Shown one piece after another: positions 20,043 to 31,252 of a stretch of DNA of 62,790 nucleotides. The translations under genes were made by a program, and so were the position numbers. The stretch's first letter is position 1. Each line of letters begins with the position of its first letter. This DNA comes from Stentor coeruleus (Eukaryota; Ciliophora; Heterotrichea; Heterotrichida; Stentoridae). The stretch lies in assembly GCA_001970955.1 (NCBI GenBank), contig MPUH01000354.1, positions 1 to 62,790 of the forward strand. Direction: 5' to 3'. The notes below the pieces were generated by a model that was not told the DNA's origin, made no database searches, and saw nothing but the letters and a program-made list of their open reading frames with translations.

Positions 20043-22223
20043 ATGGATTTATTTTACGCAGATAGTTTTTTTGCGTCAAAAACTTTTCACACTCTAGTCC
20101 CATTTGCAGTAGTCTCAACCATAACAAGTACTGAAAAAGTATCATATGTTTTATCTGATGCAGGTGAAGTCTATTCATTTTCAAGAACATCCATTCCTGG
20201 AAGTCTAAATTTTCCTTTCAGAGTTATAAAAATTAGCTGTGGTAGAGACCATTCGGCAATAGTAACAGAAAATTCTGAGCTTTTTACTTGGGGAAATGGT
20301 AAAAGTGGAGCTTTAGGTTTAGGTTCAACAAACTCATTCACAAACCCCCAGAAAGTGAATTTTTCTCAAGATACTTCTATTATAAATGTTTCATGTGGAG
20401 CTTGGCATACTATAATTATTCCTAAATGCCAAACACAAAATGTAAACATTTTAGTCACAGGGAGAAACTCAGAAGGTCAATTAGGTACAGGGAATACTTG
20501 TAAAGAACTGATTCCGTTAAAAATTCAATTCCCAGAAGAAATTTTAGATGTTTATTGTGGAACTAATCATTCTATAATATTAAGTCAATCTAGAAGCATA
20601 TATGTTACTGGGGATAATAGTTTTGGGCAATTAGGTCTTGGTCATAAACGCTCTTCTATGAGATTTTTACGTGTTTCATTAGATAATGTTGAAGCTATAG
20701 CTTGTGGAAGACATTCAGCAGCTATTGTTAGAGGACAGATTTTCGCTTGGGGAACCGCAGCTTTTGGTGAATTACTCTTACCAACATTACTTCCAGGCCC
20801 ACTTTCTGCTATTCAAGTCTTTGTTGGTGATGGTATAGGTTGTGCTATTGATACAGATAATCAGTTATGGCTTTGGGGAGGAAGAAACATGGAAAAAAGA
20901 GCATTAAAAGCTGGGATTAAAGTTTCTTGTATATCTTTGAATTCTGGTATTCATGTTTTTACATCATCAGACCCTTCTCTTCAAAGGCCTTCTAGCATGC
21001 CTGAAGATATGTTTATTAGTTATAGTGGTTATAATACACCCAAAAGTGTTTTAGTATCTCCATCACGTGGATCACTTCAAACTAAATTCGCTTTTGAAAG
21101 CATTACAGATAAGAATAGTGACAAATATTTAACTGAAAGGAAAAAAAATACAAACATTTTAGGCTTGGAAAACCCTTGTTATGAATATAGTAATATGAGA
21201 AGTAAAAAAAGTTTGGATGCTAAAGATAAAATTATTGAAAATACTGATAAACAAGATAAAGTTATAAAAAAGAATAGTGAAAGTCGTAATATCAATGAAG
21301 AGATTAAAACTGATATAGTAAATGATATAAAAAATAATCATGATAAACCTGAAATCGATTTGTCAGGGGATCTAAAAAAATTCAAAGAGAAATTTTTCGA
21401 CGAAAAAACCATAGATGCTGATCTTCAGGAAGAACTTAAAAATATTATTAAAAATACGCAGTTTTTATATGAGGAAAACAAAAAACTACGCGAAAATGCC
21501 ATGAAAGCTATACAAGAAAAGGAAAAACTCCTTAAATCATTCAAGTCTGAATATGAAATAAAAAAATTCTATGAAGAGTTCATTGAAGATATGGAAATTG
21601 AAAAAAAAGTAATGCATGAGCAAATGACTGAAGAGATCAGCAAACTTAAGTTAGAAAATGAAAAAATCCAAAGTTTATTAGAGAATATTCGTCAAGAAAA
21701 CAATGAATTATGTGAGAAACTCTTGTTAGTTCAGAAAAAATCATCAGGCTTTCAATTAGAATTAGATAACTACAAAAACACTGTAATTGAACTTGAATCT
21801 AAAATCCAAGTCTATAAAGATGAAGCTGAAATCCTTGCTTCATGTACTCCTAAATCTAGTAATTTATATGAAAAAAAGCCTGTAGAAAGAATAAATGAAG
21901 AAAAATTTGATATGAAAATACATGATGAAGGAAATAAAGATTATGTGGAAAAAAGGGATTTAAATGAAGGAGGTACTGGTAATTATGGATTTGAATATTT
22001 ATTAAACAAAGAGGAAAAAATAAGAGAAGAAGATTTTCCTAAACTGACTTTAAATGACCTTGAAGAAGAATATCCGGATGAACCATTGCTTATAAGCCCT
22101 AAAGGGAATTTGACAATCCGCACGCAAAAAAGGACTTATGAAGATATCAGAAATAAAGTAAAAATCCTTAAAAAAAACCGAAGCACGATACAACCACGTA
22201 TGCAGGAGTTGAAAAGAGAATAA
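20043..22223 (+). CDS. RCC1-repeat / coiled-coil protein
   Basis: A 726-residue protein. Residues 1 to about 320 hold RCC1-type blades (ISCGRDHSAIVTENSELFTW; VYCGTNHSIILS; ACGRHSAAIVRGQIFAWG) that form a propeller. Residues about 430-615 are a long coiled coil (LEELKNIIKNTQFLYEENKK and on). The tail is charged. RCC1 propellers act as exchange factors or scaffolds; the coil suggests dimerisation or a cytoskeletal or basal-body place. There is no kinase domain, unlike NEK8/NEK9. Precise role unknown. Confidence 0.8.
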   Translation: MDLFYADSFFASKTFHTLVPFAVVSTITSTEKVSYVLSDAGEVYSFSRTSIPGSLNFPFRVIKISCGRDHSAIVTENSELFTWGNGKSGALGLGSTNSFTNPQKVNFSQDTSIINVSCGAWHTIIIPKCQTQNVNILVTGRNSEGQLGTGNTCKELIPLKIQFPEEILDVYCGTNHSIILSQSRSIYVTGDNSFGQLGLGHKRSSMRFLRVSLDNVEAIACGRHSAAIVRGQIFAWGTAAFGELLLPTLLPGPLSAIQVFVGDGIGCAIDTDNQLWLWGGRNMEKRALKAGIKVSCISLNSGIHVFTSSDPSLQRPSSMPEDMFISYSGYNTPKSVLVSPSRGSLQTKFAFESITDKNSDKYLTERKKNTNILGLENPCYEYSNMRSKKSLDAKDKIIENTDKQDKVIKKNSESRNINEEIKTDIVNDIKNNHDKPEIDLSGDLKKFKEKFFDEKTIDADLQEELKNIIKNTQFLYEENKKLRENAMKAIQEKEKLLKSFKSEYEIKKFYEEFIEDMEIEKKVMHEQMTEEISKLKLENEKIQSLLENIRQENNELCEKLLLVQKKSSGFQLELDNYKNTVIELESKIQVYKDEAEILASCTPKSSNLYEKKPVERINEEKFDMKIHDEGNKDYVEKRDLNEGGTGNYGFEYLLNKEEKIREEDFPKLTLNDLEEEYPDEPLLISPKGNLTIRTQKRTYEDIRNKVKILKKNRSTIQPRMQELKRE

Positions 22224-22329
22224 ACAAATAGATAAATTATTAAAATGATTAAAACCTAAAATATTTCCTATCAAAACTATAAATAAATACAACTCTCTCA
22301 TATAAAATCATAAACTATTTTTTGAAATA

Positions 22330-22558
22330 CAAAATAACTGCATTAAAAAATAAACTTTCATATTCAATATACTACAAATAATTCTACCTAACAATAAACT
22401 AATTATTAATCCATATCTCCCCATACTCTTCCATCTAAATCAGNCAAAATAACTGCATTAAAAAATAAACTTTCATATTCAATATACTACAAAAAATTCT
22501 ACCTAACAATAAACTAATTATTAATCCATATCTCCCCATACTCTTCCATCTAAATCAG
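22330..22558 (+). repeat. scaffold-join duplication, 114 bp
   Basis: 22330-22443 and 22445-22558 around an n at 22444, one mismatch. The left copy repeats the last 38 nt of the KAP3 coding strand, so a reader could be misled into a second partial gene end. Confidence 0.9.
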
Positions 22559-24359
22559 AAAGATCAGCCCATTGTACTTGTCCACTATCATCCTCACTTT
22601 CCTCTTCCCATTCTTCACTCACATTATTTGCTACCTGTTCAAGCCATTCCTGATTATGTATCTGAAACCTCTTCAACTTAATTTCCTCTTTCCACTCTTC
22701 ATCAATTTCTTGTACTAAAGCTAAAATCTCATCAGCCATTTTCTTAATCCTTGGGTTCTGATCCTGTAAAAGTTCCATCAAATAATTAACAACTTTAGTC
22801 TCATGCAAAATATTTTCTCTAGTAGACTTACTGAGTAAAAGTTTATAAAAACAAAACATAATTTGCATGACCATTTCATCATCTTCTTGTTTTTCTTCAA
22901 GTAAACTATTTAATTGTTTGATTATAGTCGTACTACCAATAAGTTTAGCACATTTATCTGAACAGACAATTGTACTAATAAGCATAATACATTCTAAGAT
23001 AATGTCATCTTCAGCATAACCAGGGACGATATTTTTTTGAATAAATTCTAAGAGTTGTGTATTAGGTAAAGCCTTACTCCAGAGTTCTTCTGATTCAATG
23101 TTGACGAGTATTCCGAGGATTTCAACAACAATGTCCATTTCTTGAATTGAAACAACGGCTGATATGAATTTAGGTGTATATTTATATAGAGTTTCTTGAA
23201 TTAAAGATGATTTACATGCTCCTGATATGTTTCTGATGAGTTTCATGATAAGATCATCTTGATTCTGTAGACCTCTTTTTATAAGTATATCTAATTGTTT
23301 ACCATCAGATATAATCTCAGCATTTCTTGAGTTCATACAAAGATTTATAGCAACAGCGATGAGTTCTTTACCAACTTTGGCTTCTGGGTGTTGACTGATC
23401 ATAAGAAAAAGCATAGGTAAGCATTCTGTATATGTAAAAGTGCTTTTGCTTTTATCGTCTATTGATAATTGATATAAAATCTTAAGTGTCAGTCCTCTAA
23501 AAGGGGCATGTTTAAGTAAACTCACTAATCTTGGAATAAACCCTAATGTATCTAATTGTTGTCTTATATTTAAATCAAAAGACAAATTCAGTATAAGTTT
23601 CAAAACTAATTCGCAGATTGATTGATGATGGGGACAAGGAACAAACCTTTGAAGTTTACTAATAATATGCTCTTGTTCATTCATTTCATTTTTACCCTCA
23701 GCGAAAATAGACAGTTTTTTCAAAAACCTAAACACCACATCTAATAATGCGATATTATCTTTTGCAAGCATCATTATTAGATAACTAATGATTTTCCTTT
23801 TCTTGATTTTCCTTTCAATTTGAAGGTCTTCAGCAATATTTAGTAGTATAGAAAAACACACTAGCTAGATTTTACAGAAAAGGAGTTTGTTTTGTTTTTT
23901 TTCAAGGATCTCGAATTTTTTCTGCTCTTTTTCCATGTCTTGTTTAACTTTTGCTAATTCACTTTTCATATATTCGTATTTTTGTATATGATATTCAATG
24001 ATTTTTATTGATGTATCACCGATTTGATTCTATGTAAATAGTACTTGGGAAAGTGCCGCATGAAGAGTTGAGAAATTTGAGATCACATAAAAAATCCCTG
24101 CTAAATAGAGGCTGAGGTCTGTACTTTTCTTATATTCGTCACGTAAAGTTCTTGCTAAAATCCCTACTAAAGATTCATGATTCAACATGACTTCGATTGA
24201 CTCGGCTTCGTTTAACAAGTAAAGCAAGTTTCGGGATGAGTGGATTTTATCTTCTAGTTTGTCTGAATATAATAATTCTATGTAATTGTCTAAGTGGTTT
24301 ATGTTGGCTGCATGCATTGTCTCGTGCTTAGTTGACTTAGCTCTAGAAATTTGATCCAT
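22521..24359 (-). CDS. KAP3: kinesin-associated protein KAP3
   Basis: Three exons (24359-24045, 24029-23876, 23860-22521) joined by two 15-nt introns give 602 residues with an unbroken frame. Armadillo-type repeats fill the middle. KAP signatures are clear: YLIMMLAKDNIALLDVVFRF, LVPCPHH-type loop, KSTFTYTECLPMLFLMI, MKLIRNISG, GYAEDDIILECIMLISTIV, EEKQEDDEMVMQIMFCFYKL and FDEEW-type EIDEEWKEEI. The C-terminal acidic tail ends in DLDGRVWGDMD, like the WGxxDGR tails of KAPs. KAP3 is the non-motor subunit of heterotrimeric kinesin-2, the anterograde IFT motor, and links it to cargo. The N-terminal part is short compared with animal KAP3 (about 790). Confidence 0.92.
23861..23875 (-). other. 15-nt intron (KAP3 intron 2)
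   Basis: Coding-strand sequence GTAAAATCTAGCTAG. Its removal joins two frames that are otherwise broken and restores a KAP3-like protein. Confidence 0.93.
24030..24044 (-). other. 15-nt intron (KAP3 intron 1)
   Basis: Coding-strand sequence GTACTATTTACATAG after a CAA codon. It contains an in-frame TAG, so translation stops if it is kept. Confidence 0.93.
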
Positions 24360-25533
24360 TTATAATAAATTGTTTTAAAAAGTTGTGTTTTTTTGATTAG
24401 CAGGTTGAAAGGTTTTATTTTTTAGTGGGTTTGTAATTTTGATAGATTAAAAATTAATGGATTTTGGTTTTAAGTTTTAGAGTATATGGGAAATTATATA
24501 GGATAAGAGATGATATGGTAGATTTAACCCCATCACTTTTTGTACCAAGATTTTAATTGTAATTCTGATATATATTATCAGAATTTTACCACTTAATTCT
24601 ATTATATTTTATATTAACTTTGGCAAATCAATTACTGCAAAACTAAGATAATTTACTATTAAAACTTCAAATTATTTGTTGAAAGAAGAAATATAGTGTG
24701 ATAGTTTTTTTCAGAGATAGATGAGTTTGAGAGTTATAAAATACGCAACCCTTTAGAAAAAGTGCTTAAATTTTTCAAGAGCAACAAAACTACCGATTTG
24801 GACTGAGCATCAATTTTATGCATAGCAGAGGCACTTGAATAACATATAATCTTAATATGATTATATTTAATAGTTTTTATGTGTTTATTTTAATCTTTTC
24901 GTCTTTTCAAGAGTTTCTTTCTCAGCTCAAATTTCATGTTCCTTAGAAAAAGTTGGTATGAAAACTATAGGTTAAGGTTCTGAATTTACTTCAATTATCA
25001 GGTGCTGAAATGATTCAATTAATCCTACAATTATATAAAGAAAAGTATTTAAAGGTATTTTATCTATATATAAGCTTACTTGTATTTATAGTCAGCTAGG
25101 CTTCAAACATTTTGTTTATTTCGATCATTTCAACCGATTTTGTATATTCTTTTAGCTTTTTGATTTGTATTTGTTTTTAGAATAACTGATTCTATCTATG
25201 CTATCAGTAGACTCTTTTACTAATTGATATTAACTTTCTGTAATTTACTGTGATATTGATAGTAGAATAGTCAATATTATCAACTTATTATTTCAGCTTG
25301 TTCTAAATGATTTGAGATACTAAAAGGCTGATTCTTTTAAAAACACTTGTGTCTTGTTCGAGAAAATTATTCATTTTTTCATTAGAAAAATTACCAAAGT
25401 ACGTATCAAGTAAATAAATACATATATATATAAAATATATGTATGAAATCATTTATATACATAATTGCTATGCCCTATCTAGTAATTTATTTTATTCTAA
25501 AACAAAGTAATGATTAGATATAAGAATTAATAA
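24360..25533. other. intergenic
   Basis: 1.17 kb with no supported gene. 24360-24520 is G-rich and C-poor, as right of genes. The rest is AT-rich with short mixed stretches; no RNA gene recognised. Confidence 0.55.
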
Positions 25534-26007
25534 ATGGCGAATGGATACTTAGACAATTTTAACCAGGTGGAGAAAAACTTGTATATTGGTGATATTTTAA
25601 CATCAATAAACTATAAAACTCTTACCCAATACAATATTACGCATATTCTTGTCTGTGGTGAAGAATTATCATGTAGATATCCAAATGAGTTTACATATAT
25701 GCATATACCTATAAGAGATACACCAAGTACATCGATTCGTGAGTATTTCGAAGAAGTTTTTATGTTCATTTCTAAAGGCCAACGTAAAGGGAGTGTTTTA
25801 GTTCACTGTGCCCAAGCAAGATCACGTTCTGCAAGTATGGTTTTATCATATTTAATGAAAAGTAGGCAAGTTAAATATAAAAAAGCACTTGAAATACTTA
25901 AGAAAAATCATCCTCAGGCTGAACCAAATCCTGGATTTAGAAATCAGCTTATTCAATATGAAAAAGAAGTTGCAAAGCCATCAGGATGTATGAGTACATT
26001 ATTTTAA
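25534..26007 (+). CDS. dual-specificity protein phosphatase
   Basis: A 157-residue single-domain DUSP. The P-loop VHCAQARSRSA gives HC-x5-R with C92 nucleophile, R98 and S99. The general acid is D62 in IPIRDTPS. The recognition opening EKNLYIGDILTS and the closing NPGFRNQLIQYE are standard. It removes phosphate from phospho-Tyr and -Thr/Ser, classically of MAP kinases. There is no extra regulatory domain. It is the size of atypical or VH1-like DUSPs. The end CMSTLF contains a Cys at -6 but no CAAX. Confidence 0.93.
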   Translation: MANGYLDNFNQVEKNLYIGDILTSINYKTLTQYNITHILVCGEELSCRYPNEFTYMHIPIRDTPSTSIREYFEEVFMFISKGQRKGSVLVHCAQARSRSASMVLSYLMKSRQVKYKKALEILKKNHPQAEPNPGFRNQLIQYEKEVAKPSGCMSTLF

Positions 26008-26770
26008 ATCATGTAATTTACTTGAGTAATGATAATAAAACCATACATTTTTATAAATTACGATAAGAAAGCACACCTTTGAGTGATTATTTCTAACTTA
26101 CTCAAAAGGATTTTAGAAATAATTATTGGGTTTTATTATAAGAGATGAAGCAGGTTTTGAATTTAAAATTTTGGTTTTAAGAATCTATAGAGAATTTAAG
26201 AGAGGAAAATACATAAAATAATATTGGAATAAGTATACTAAAATTTTATTAATAGTGAATATATATCGAATAAGAGTTTATATCACTAAATATAACCTTA
26301 GGAGCTTTTCAATTCCTTCATAAAAAATTGCATTAGCCTATATACAGTTTAAAATAATAATATAACTATAAAAAAAGCTAAGTCTATCTATACTTAAATC
26401 AATAATACATCTAATAGATTTTATTAATTTAAATAGTTGGTCCAATAATAAAACATTTAGATTTATTTTTTGGTTTATTTTATAAAATTTCATTTCATTT
26501 TCATGACATCTTATCATCCACATTTTTGAAATAAGTTTTGAAGAGATATGAAATTATTATCACTATATAAAGATCTCAGATATACCTATTAAATAAAAAT
26601 CCATTTCTAACAGTATTTTTGTATATCATAATTTTATAAACTTATAAGATTGGTTTCATAAAAAATGCCATCTTCCTCCATAACCATAAATCATTTATTT
26701 TATTATAAAAGCCTAAAACCATCCTCTTCCTATAAAATTCTAATCAATACAATCATTCTATTTACTTATC
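26008..26770. other. intergenic, skewed spacer
   Basis: No supported gene. 26090-26230 is G-rich and 26640-26770 is G-poor, again the spacer pattern. A 61-codon minus-strand ORF here is short, AT-driven and rejected. Confidence 0.55.
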
Positions 26771-28750
26771 CTATTCTAAAACAACCAACGTGTCCTTAGA
26801 GTTGACAAAATCCCCTTCCTTAAAGAAAACATTAACAATCTTTGCATTCCTTGGGGCAACTATCATATGTTCCATCTTCATACTTTCAATAACAGCAACC
26901 ACTGCATTCTCCTTAATATCATCTCCAGGTTTACATAAAATCTTAATAATTTTCCCAGGAATTGGAGCTTTAACATTCAAAACTGTCTGAGTTGTCCCTT
27001 TATCTTCCATTTTATATTGTTCTTTCATACTTACAATATGTACAACTCCATCATTATTGACAAACCATAAACTTCCTTCATAATCTACAACCCTAACTTT
27101 CTGAATCCCATTTGAAGTTTTTATCTGATAAGTATTATTACCAAGATAAGACCCTTGAATAGACATATTCCATTTCCCAGAATTAACTTTAAATTCCCCT
27201 TTTGACAATTTTACTGACACCCCAGCCTCAAAGTTTTCAAAAAAGTAGTTTTTTAATGATTCTGAATTGACTCTAAAATCTTCTTCTTTGTCCCAAGGTG
27301 ATGTGGTTTTTTTAGGACATTGGCTTTCTTTAATAGATAAACATGCAGAAATAATCCCATAGTCTTCTTCAGATATTTCAGGTTTATGAAGCAATTCATG
27401 TTGGTTTTGAGGGATGAAATTTGTGTTGAAGTCATAATCACGGAATTTTTTGTTGTTGACTAAAGTCTTGAGAAACCCGATATTAGTTGGAAGGCCACAT
27501 ACATGATAATTGCTTAAAGATGAATGTAAAAGGTTAAGAGCTTCATCACGAGAATTCCCAAGGACAATCAGTTTAGCTATAAGTGGGTCATAAAACACTG
27601 AAATCTCATCATTTTGTCGTACTCCTGAATCAATTCGCACTTTATCCCATGTATCAGGAAGACTTAAATGAATAAGTTTCCCTGATGTTGGTAAGAAACT
27701 ATTATAAGGGTTTTCAGCATAAATTCTAGCTTCAATAGCATGACCTGACCTTTTAATATCTTCTTGTTTAAGAGGAAGATGAAAACCAGATGCTACTCTA
27801 AATTGCCATTCTACAAGATCAAGACCTGTAATCATTTCAGTTACAGGGTGTTCAACTTGAAGTCTAGTATTCATTTCCATAAAATAAAACTCTTTTGTTT
27901 GCTCATCATATATAAACTCAACTGTACCAGCTCCAACATATCCTACAGCTAATGCTGCTTGTGTAGCAGTTTTTCCCATTGTATGTCTTTTAATTTCATC
28001 TATATTTGAAGGAGCTTCTTCTATAACTTTTTGATGTCTTCTTTGTACACTACAGTCTCTTTCATATAAATAAACAGCATTTCCATAAGTGTCTGCAAAA
28101 ACTTGTACTTCAATATGTCTTGGGCTTGTTATATATTTTTCTAATATAACTCGATCATCACCAAAAGCTTTTAAAGATTCACGTTTAGCTGATTCTAATT
28201 GAGTGATAAATTCTTTAGAGCTTTGAGCCAGTTTCATACCTTTCCCACCCCCTCCCATTACTGCTTTGATAAGTACTGGGTAGCCAATTTTTTCAGCTTC
28301 TGCTTTTAGGAGCTCAATATCTTGTGCATCATCTTGGTATCCAGGAACTACTGGAACTCCTGCTTTTATCATGATTTTTTTAGATTCACTTTTAGAACCC
28401 ATGCTTTTGATTGCACTTGCTGGTGGTCCAATGAAAACTATGCTATTTTGTTGACAGAGAGAAGCGAAATCAGCATTTTCTGATAGAAAACCATAGCCAG
28501 GATGCACAGCTGAGCTTCCTGACTTTTTGATGGTTTCTATGATTTTCATCTTGTTCAAATAACTTTCGGTAGGAGCTGCAGGACCAATGTGAAATGCTGA
28601 ATCTGCCATGAGGGTATGCAAAGAGTTTTTGTCAGCTTCACTGTAAACTGCTACTGAAGATATTCCAAGTCTTTTAGCTGTCCTGAAAACTCTGCATGCT
28701 ATTTCCCCACGATTCGCCACTAGTACTTTATCTATGAGCTTTAATGCCAT
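26771..28750 (-). CDS. MCCC1: methylcrotonyl-CoA carboxylase alpha (biotin subunit)
   Basis: A 659-residue biotin-dependent carboxylase subunit. The biotin carboxylase domain starts almost at once (LIDKVLVANRGEIACRVFRT). It has the ATP-grasp loop MGGGGKGMK, VYLYERDCSVQRRHQKVIEE, EMNTRLQVEHPVTEMITGLD and YDPLIAKLIV. A biotin carrier domain closes the protein, with biotin on K625 of ESMKMEH. The closest family is MCC alpha of leucine breakdown; PCC alpha is the alternative. No mitochondrial presequence is visible: only about six residues come before the first strand, and no upstream 15-nt intron was found. Confidence 0.88.
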   Translation of the reverse strand: MALKLIDKVLVANRGEIACRVFRTAKRLGISSVAVYSEADKNSLHTLMADSAFHIGPAAPTESYLNKMKIIETIKKSGSSAVHPGYGFLSENADFASLCQQNSIVFIGPPASAIKSMGSKSESKKIMIKAGVPVVPGYQDDAQDIELLKAEAEKIGYPVLIKAVMGGGGKGMKLAQSSKEFITQLESAKRESLKAFGDDRVILEKYITSPRHIEVQVFADTYGNAVYLYERDCSVQRRHQKVIEEAPSNIDEIKRHTMGKTATQAALAVGYVGAGTVEFIYDEQTKEFYFMEMNTRLQVEHPVTEMITGLDLVEWQFRVASGFHLPLKQEDIKRSGHAIEARIYAENPYNSFLPTSGKLIHLSLPDTWDKVRIDSGVRQNDEISVFYDPLIAKLIVLGNSRDEALNLLHSSLSNYHVCGLPTNIGFLKTLVNNKKFRDYDFNTNFIPQNQHELLHKPEISEEDYGIISACLSIKESQCPKKTTSPWDKEEDFRVNSESLKNYFFENFEAGVSVKLSKGEFKVNSGKWNMSIQGSYLGNNTYQIKTSNGIQKVRVVDYEGSLWFVNNDGVVHIVSMKEQYKMEDKGTTQTVLNVKAPIPGKIIKILCKPGDDIKENAVVAVIESMKMEHMIVAPRNAKIVNVFFKEGDFVNSKDTLVVLE

Positions 28751-29089
28751 TAAATATTGAACTATTCATTTATGTGGAGAATTTAGCTTAACTGAACAAC
28801 CAAAAGTAATCCTCACTACAAATCATCTCCCTTTCTTCCATTTTCCCTTATCTTTTCACTAGCATTCATCAAAAGTATTTCATTACTCTTCCACTTAAAC
28901 TATTACCCAAAATCCACAAATAAACACTACTTTTTAACTCATACTTATATTTAACTAATATCCACACATATACACAACTTTTTAACCAATAACTTATATT
29001 TAACTAATCTTCACACATCACATTAATATTCTCTTTATCTATATTAATCTATAACCAATATACACATTATCGTAAATTAATAATTAAAT
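28751..29089. other. intergenic
   Basis: 339 bp of C-rich, G-poor spacer (left flank of... right-hand kinase gene 3' end). It holds repeats of the form ACACATA with TTAACTAAT. No gene. Confidence 0.5.
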
Positions 29090-30112
29090 CTAAGCATCCT
29101 CTTCATCAACCACTGTAAAAAAATCCATATTCAATATTTCCTTTGGTGTAGGTCTAATTTTAGGATCTCTCTGCACACATAAACGAATAACAGTTTTCAA
29201 GTTATTTTCACAATTTGGTACATCAGGATATGATCCTTCTTTAGCAATCAATTGAAGTACTTCTTTAGCATCATGTGAATAATTTGACCATGGTGGATGA
29301 CCTGTGACCATTTCAATTAGTACACAGCCAAAAGACCATATGTCTGCTGAATAATTGTGGCCTTTTCTATTAACTACTTCAGGGGCCATCCAATATGGTG
29401 AGCCTTTAAGAGATTTAGTCATATGTTCTTCTAAGTCATCAAATTTTCTTGATGACCCAAAATCAGTTAGTTTTAGAACTCCTGATGGAGAAATAAGGAC
29501 ATTAGCTGATTTTAGGTCACGATGAATTATGTTGTTTTCATGAAGGTATTGGAGACCTAAAACAAGCTGTCGAGCATATTTCCTAATTATTGAAACTTCT
29601 AAACACTTAAATTTCTGTAAAATACGCTTCAAAGATCCTCCTGGGACATATTCTAAAAGTACATCAATTCCACTCATATCTTCAGAAAGATCAGTTTGAT
29701 AATATTGAACAACATTCTCATGAGCTAGGTTTCTAAGTAAACTAACTTCTTTTTTCATATTCAAAAAATCTTTTTCAATCCTTCTTGGGTCATCAGATAG
29801 CTATATATTTCATACTGCAAAGTGTTTTACAGCTAACAATTCCCCATTGCTCAAATTTATGCATTGATATACTTTAGCATAAGCACCTTCACCTATAAGT
29901 TCTCCACGTCTCCATTTAGTTAGCTTACCACTTCTTGGAGTACTGAGCTCTACAAAACTACTTTCAGAATTGTCGGTACTGAATAACTGAATTTTTTTTT
30001 TCCGTATATGCTCGATATCTTTATTTATAAGCTCTTTAGGCTTTATTGGCTCAATCTTGATATCAGCCACTTGAACCTCAACTGCTTTTCTATTTGAACA
30101 AGTGCTACCCAT
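29090..30112 (-). CDS. small MAP3K/STE11-type protein kinase
   Basis: Two exons (30112-29816 and 29800-29090) around a 15-nt intron give 335 residues. It has a short N-terminal segment and then a full kinase domain from about residue 67. The parts are G-loop GEGAYAKV, catalytic K96 (AVKHFA), HRDLKSANVLI (D194), DFG 212-214 and GSPYWMAPEVV. This last motif, with LLRNLAHENVVQYY and EYVPGGSLKRIL, is typical of MEKK/NPK1 MAP3Ks. The start MGSTCSN fits N-myristoylation with a palmitoylatable C5, so it is probably membrane-bound. It lacks the regulatory arms of most MAP3Ks. The start codon is duplicated across a scaffold join just upstream. Confidence 0.9.
29801..29815 (-). other. 15-nt intron (kinase)
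   Basis: Coding-strand sequence GTATGAAATATATAG, between the codon for A99 and the codon for L100. Without splicing, TGA follows Val directly. Confidence 0.93.
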
Positions 30113-30146
30113 TTATAAAAGATGAAANCATTTATAAAAGATGAAA
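30110..30146 (+). repeat. scaffold-join duplication, 18 bp
   Basis: 30110-30127 and 30129-30146 around an n at 30128. The unit includes the kinase start codon, so both copies carry an ATG on the minus strand; the one at 30112 is in frame. Confidence 0.75.
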
Positions 30147-31252
30147 TAAAAATATTTTAGTATGTTTATGCTATCTAATATTGTAAATTAGAAGTTATAG
30201 ATAGATATATGAAGAGAAAAATACAACTTTTAGATTAAAGTGAAATAAAAACTTTTTTTATTATATATTTATATATAGATATAGTTCTGAAAATGATAAA
30301 GGAAATTTTATTTGTGAACTTTCAGACAAAGTTTTTAAAGAATCTGAAATATTGATAAAATGTTATGAAGTTTATATTTGTTTCAACTTTCATCATAAAC
30401 TCATTTAGTTTAACTTAAAATATTTAATAATTATCTTTATTGTATTATTATATAATTATTCACTTTCTTAAATTGATATATAAGAAAATCAGTATTTCAT
30501 TTAATTTATTCTTGCTATATTAAAATCAAACTTATACCATATGATTAAAAGGCAAATAAATTGTAGAGTGTAAGTTCATAAAATTATTAATAGCAAATAC
30601 AAGTTATTAACTCAGAATATTTACTATTTGCTAGAATGTATCATTCTCTAGGTCTTCCAATTAGAGTTTACTTCTTTTCTATTACATAAAGAGTGCTGGA
30701 AAATCTTAAGTCTAATAGCTAATATTAAGTTATCCTAATATGCTTTATAAATATATTGAAAACATTAAGCTTATAAAATTTTAGTTTTTGTATTAAAATC
30801 AATTCTTTTTATGATAAGTAAATCAAATAAGGAGGGATTCCAGAGATTTTTTTGTCGTGTTTTTTTAAGGGAGAAGGATTTTATGGGATTATGATTAGAG
30901 GTTGATTTTATATTTTATGATATGCTATTATGTTATATACAATATGAAAATTGTATCTAATGTAACAAATATTATATTTGATTTAGGTTTTGAGTATATA
31001 GTATGAAGATGATATTATTGATATAGTAAAATAGAATGCACGTTTTTATATTGGATGAGAATTTAATGATGTTAAGTGCATATGATTATATATAATTTAT
31101 TGGAATAATTATTTATTTTGTCTATAATGAGACTTTGTTGTAAAATTTATAGGATTATGAAAAAAAAGTTTTACTTGAAATCTTTACTTATTAAGTGTTA
31201 CTAATCAACCTTAAAAGAAAATTTATCAATAAAACTACCTATAATAACTAAT
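30147..31252. other. intergenic
   Basis: 1.1 kb without a supported gene. G-rich and C-poor in 30840-31150. No RNA gene recognised. Confidence 0.5.

Noticed and set aside
22330..22443. A second, truncated KAP3 end
   Set aside because: It is the left copy of a scaffold-join repeat around the n at 22444.
26338..26523. 61-codon minus-strand ORF
   Set aside because: Short, Ile/Leu/Ser-rich chance frame in a spacer.
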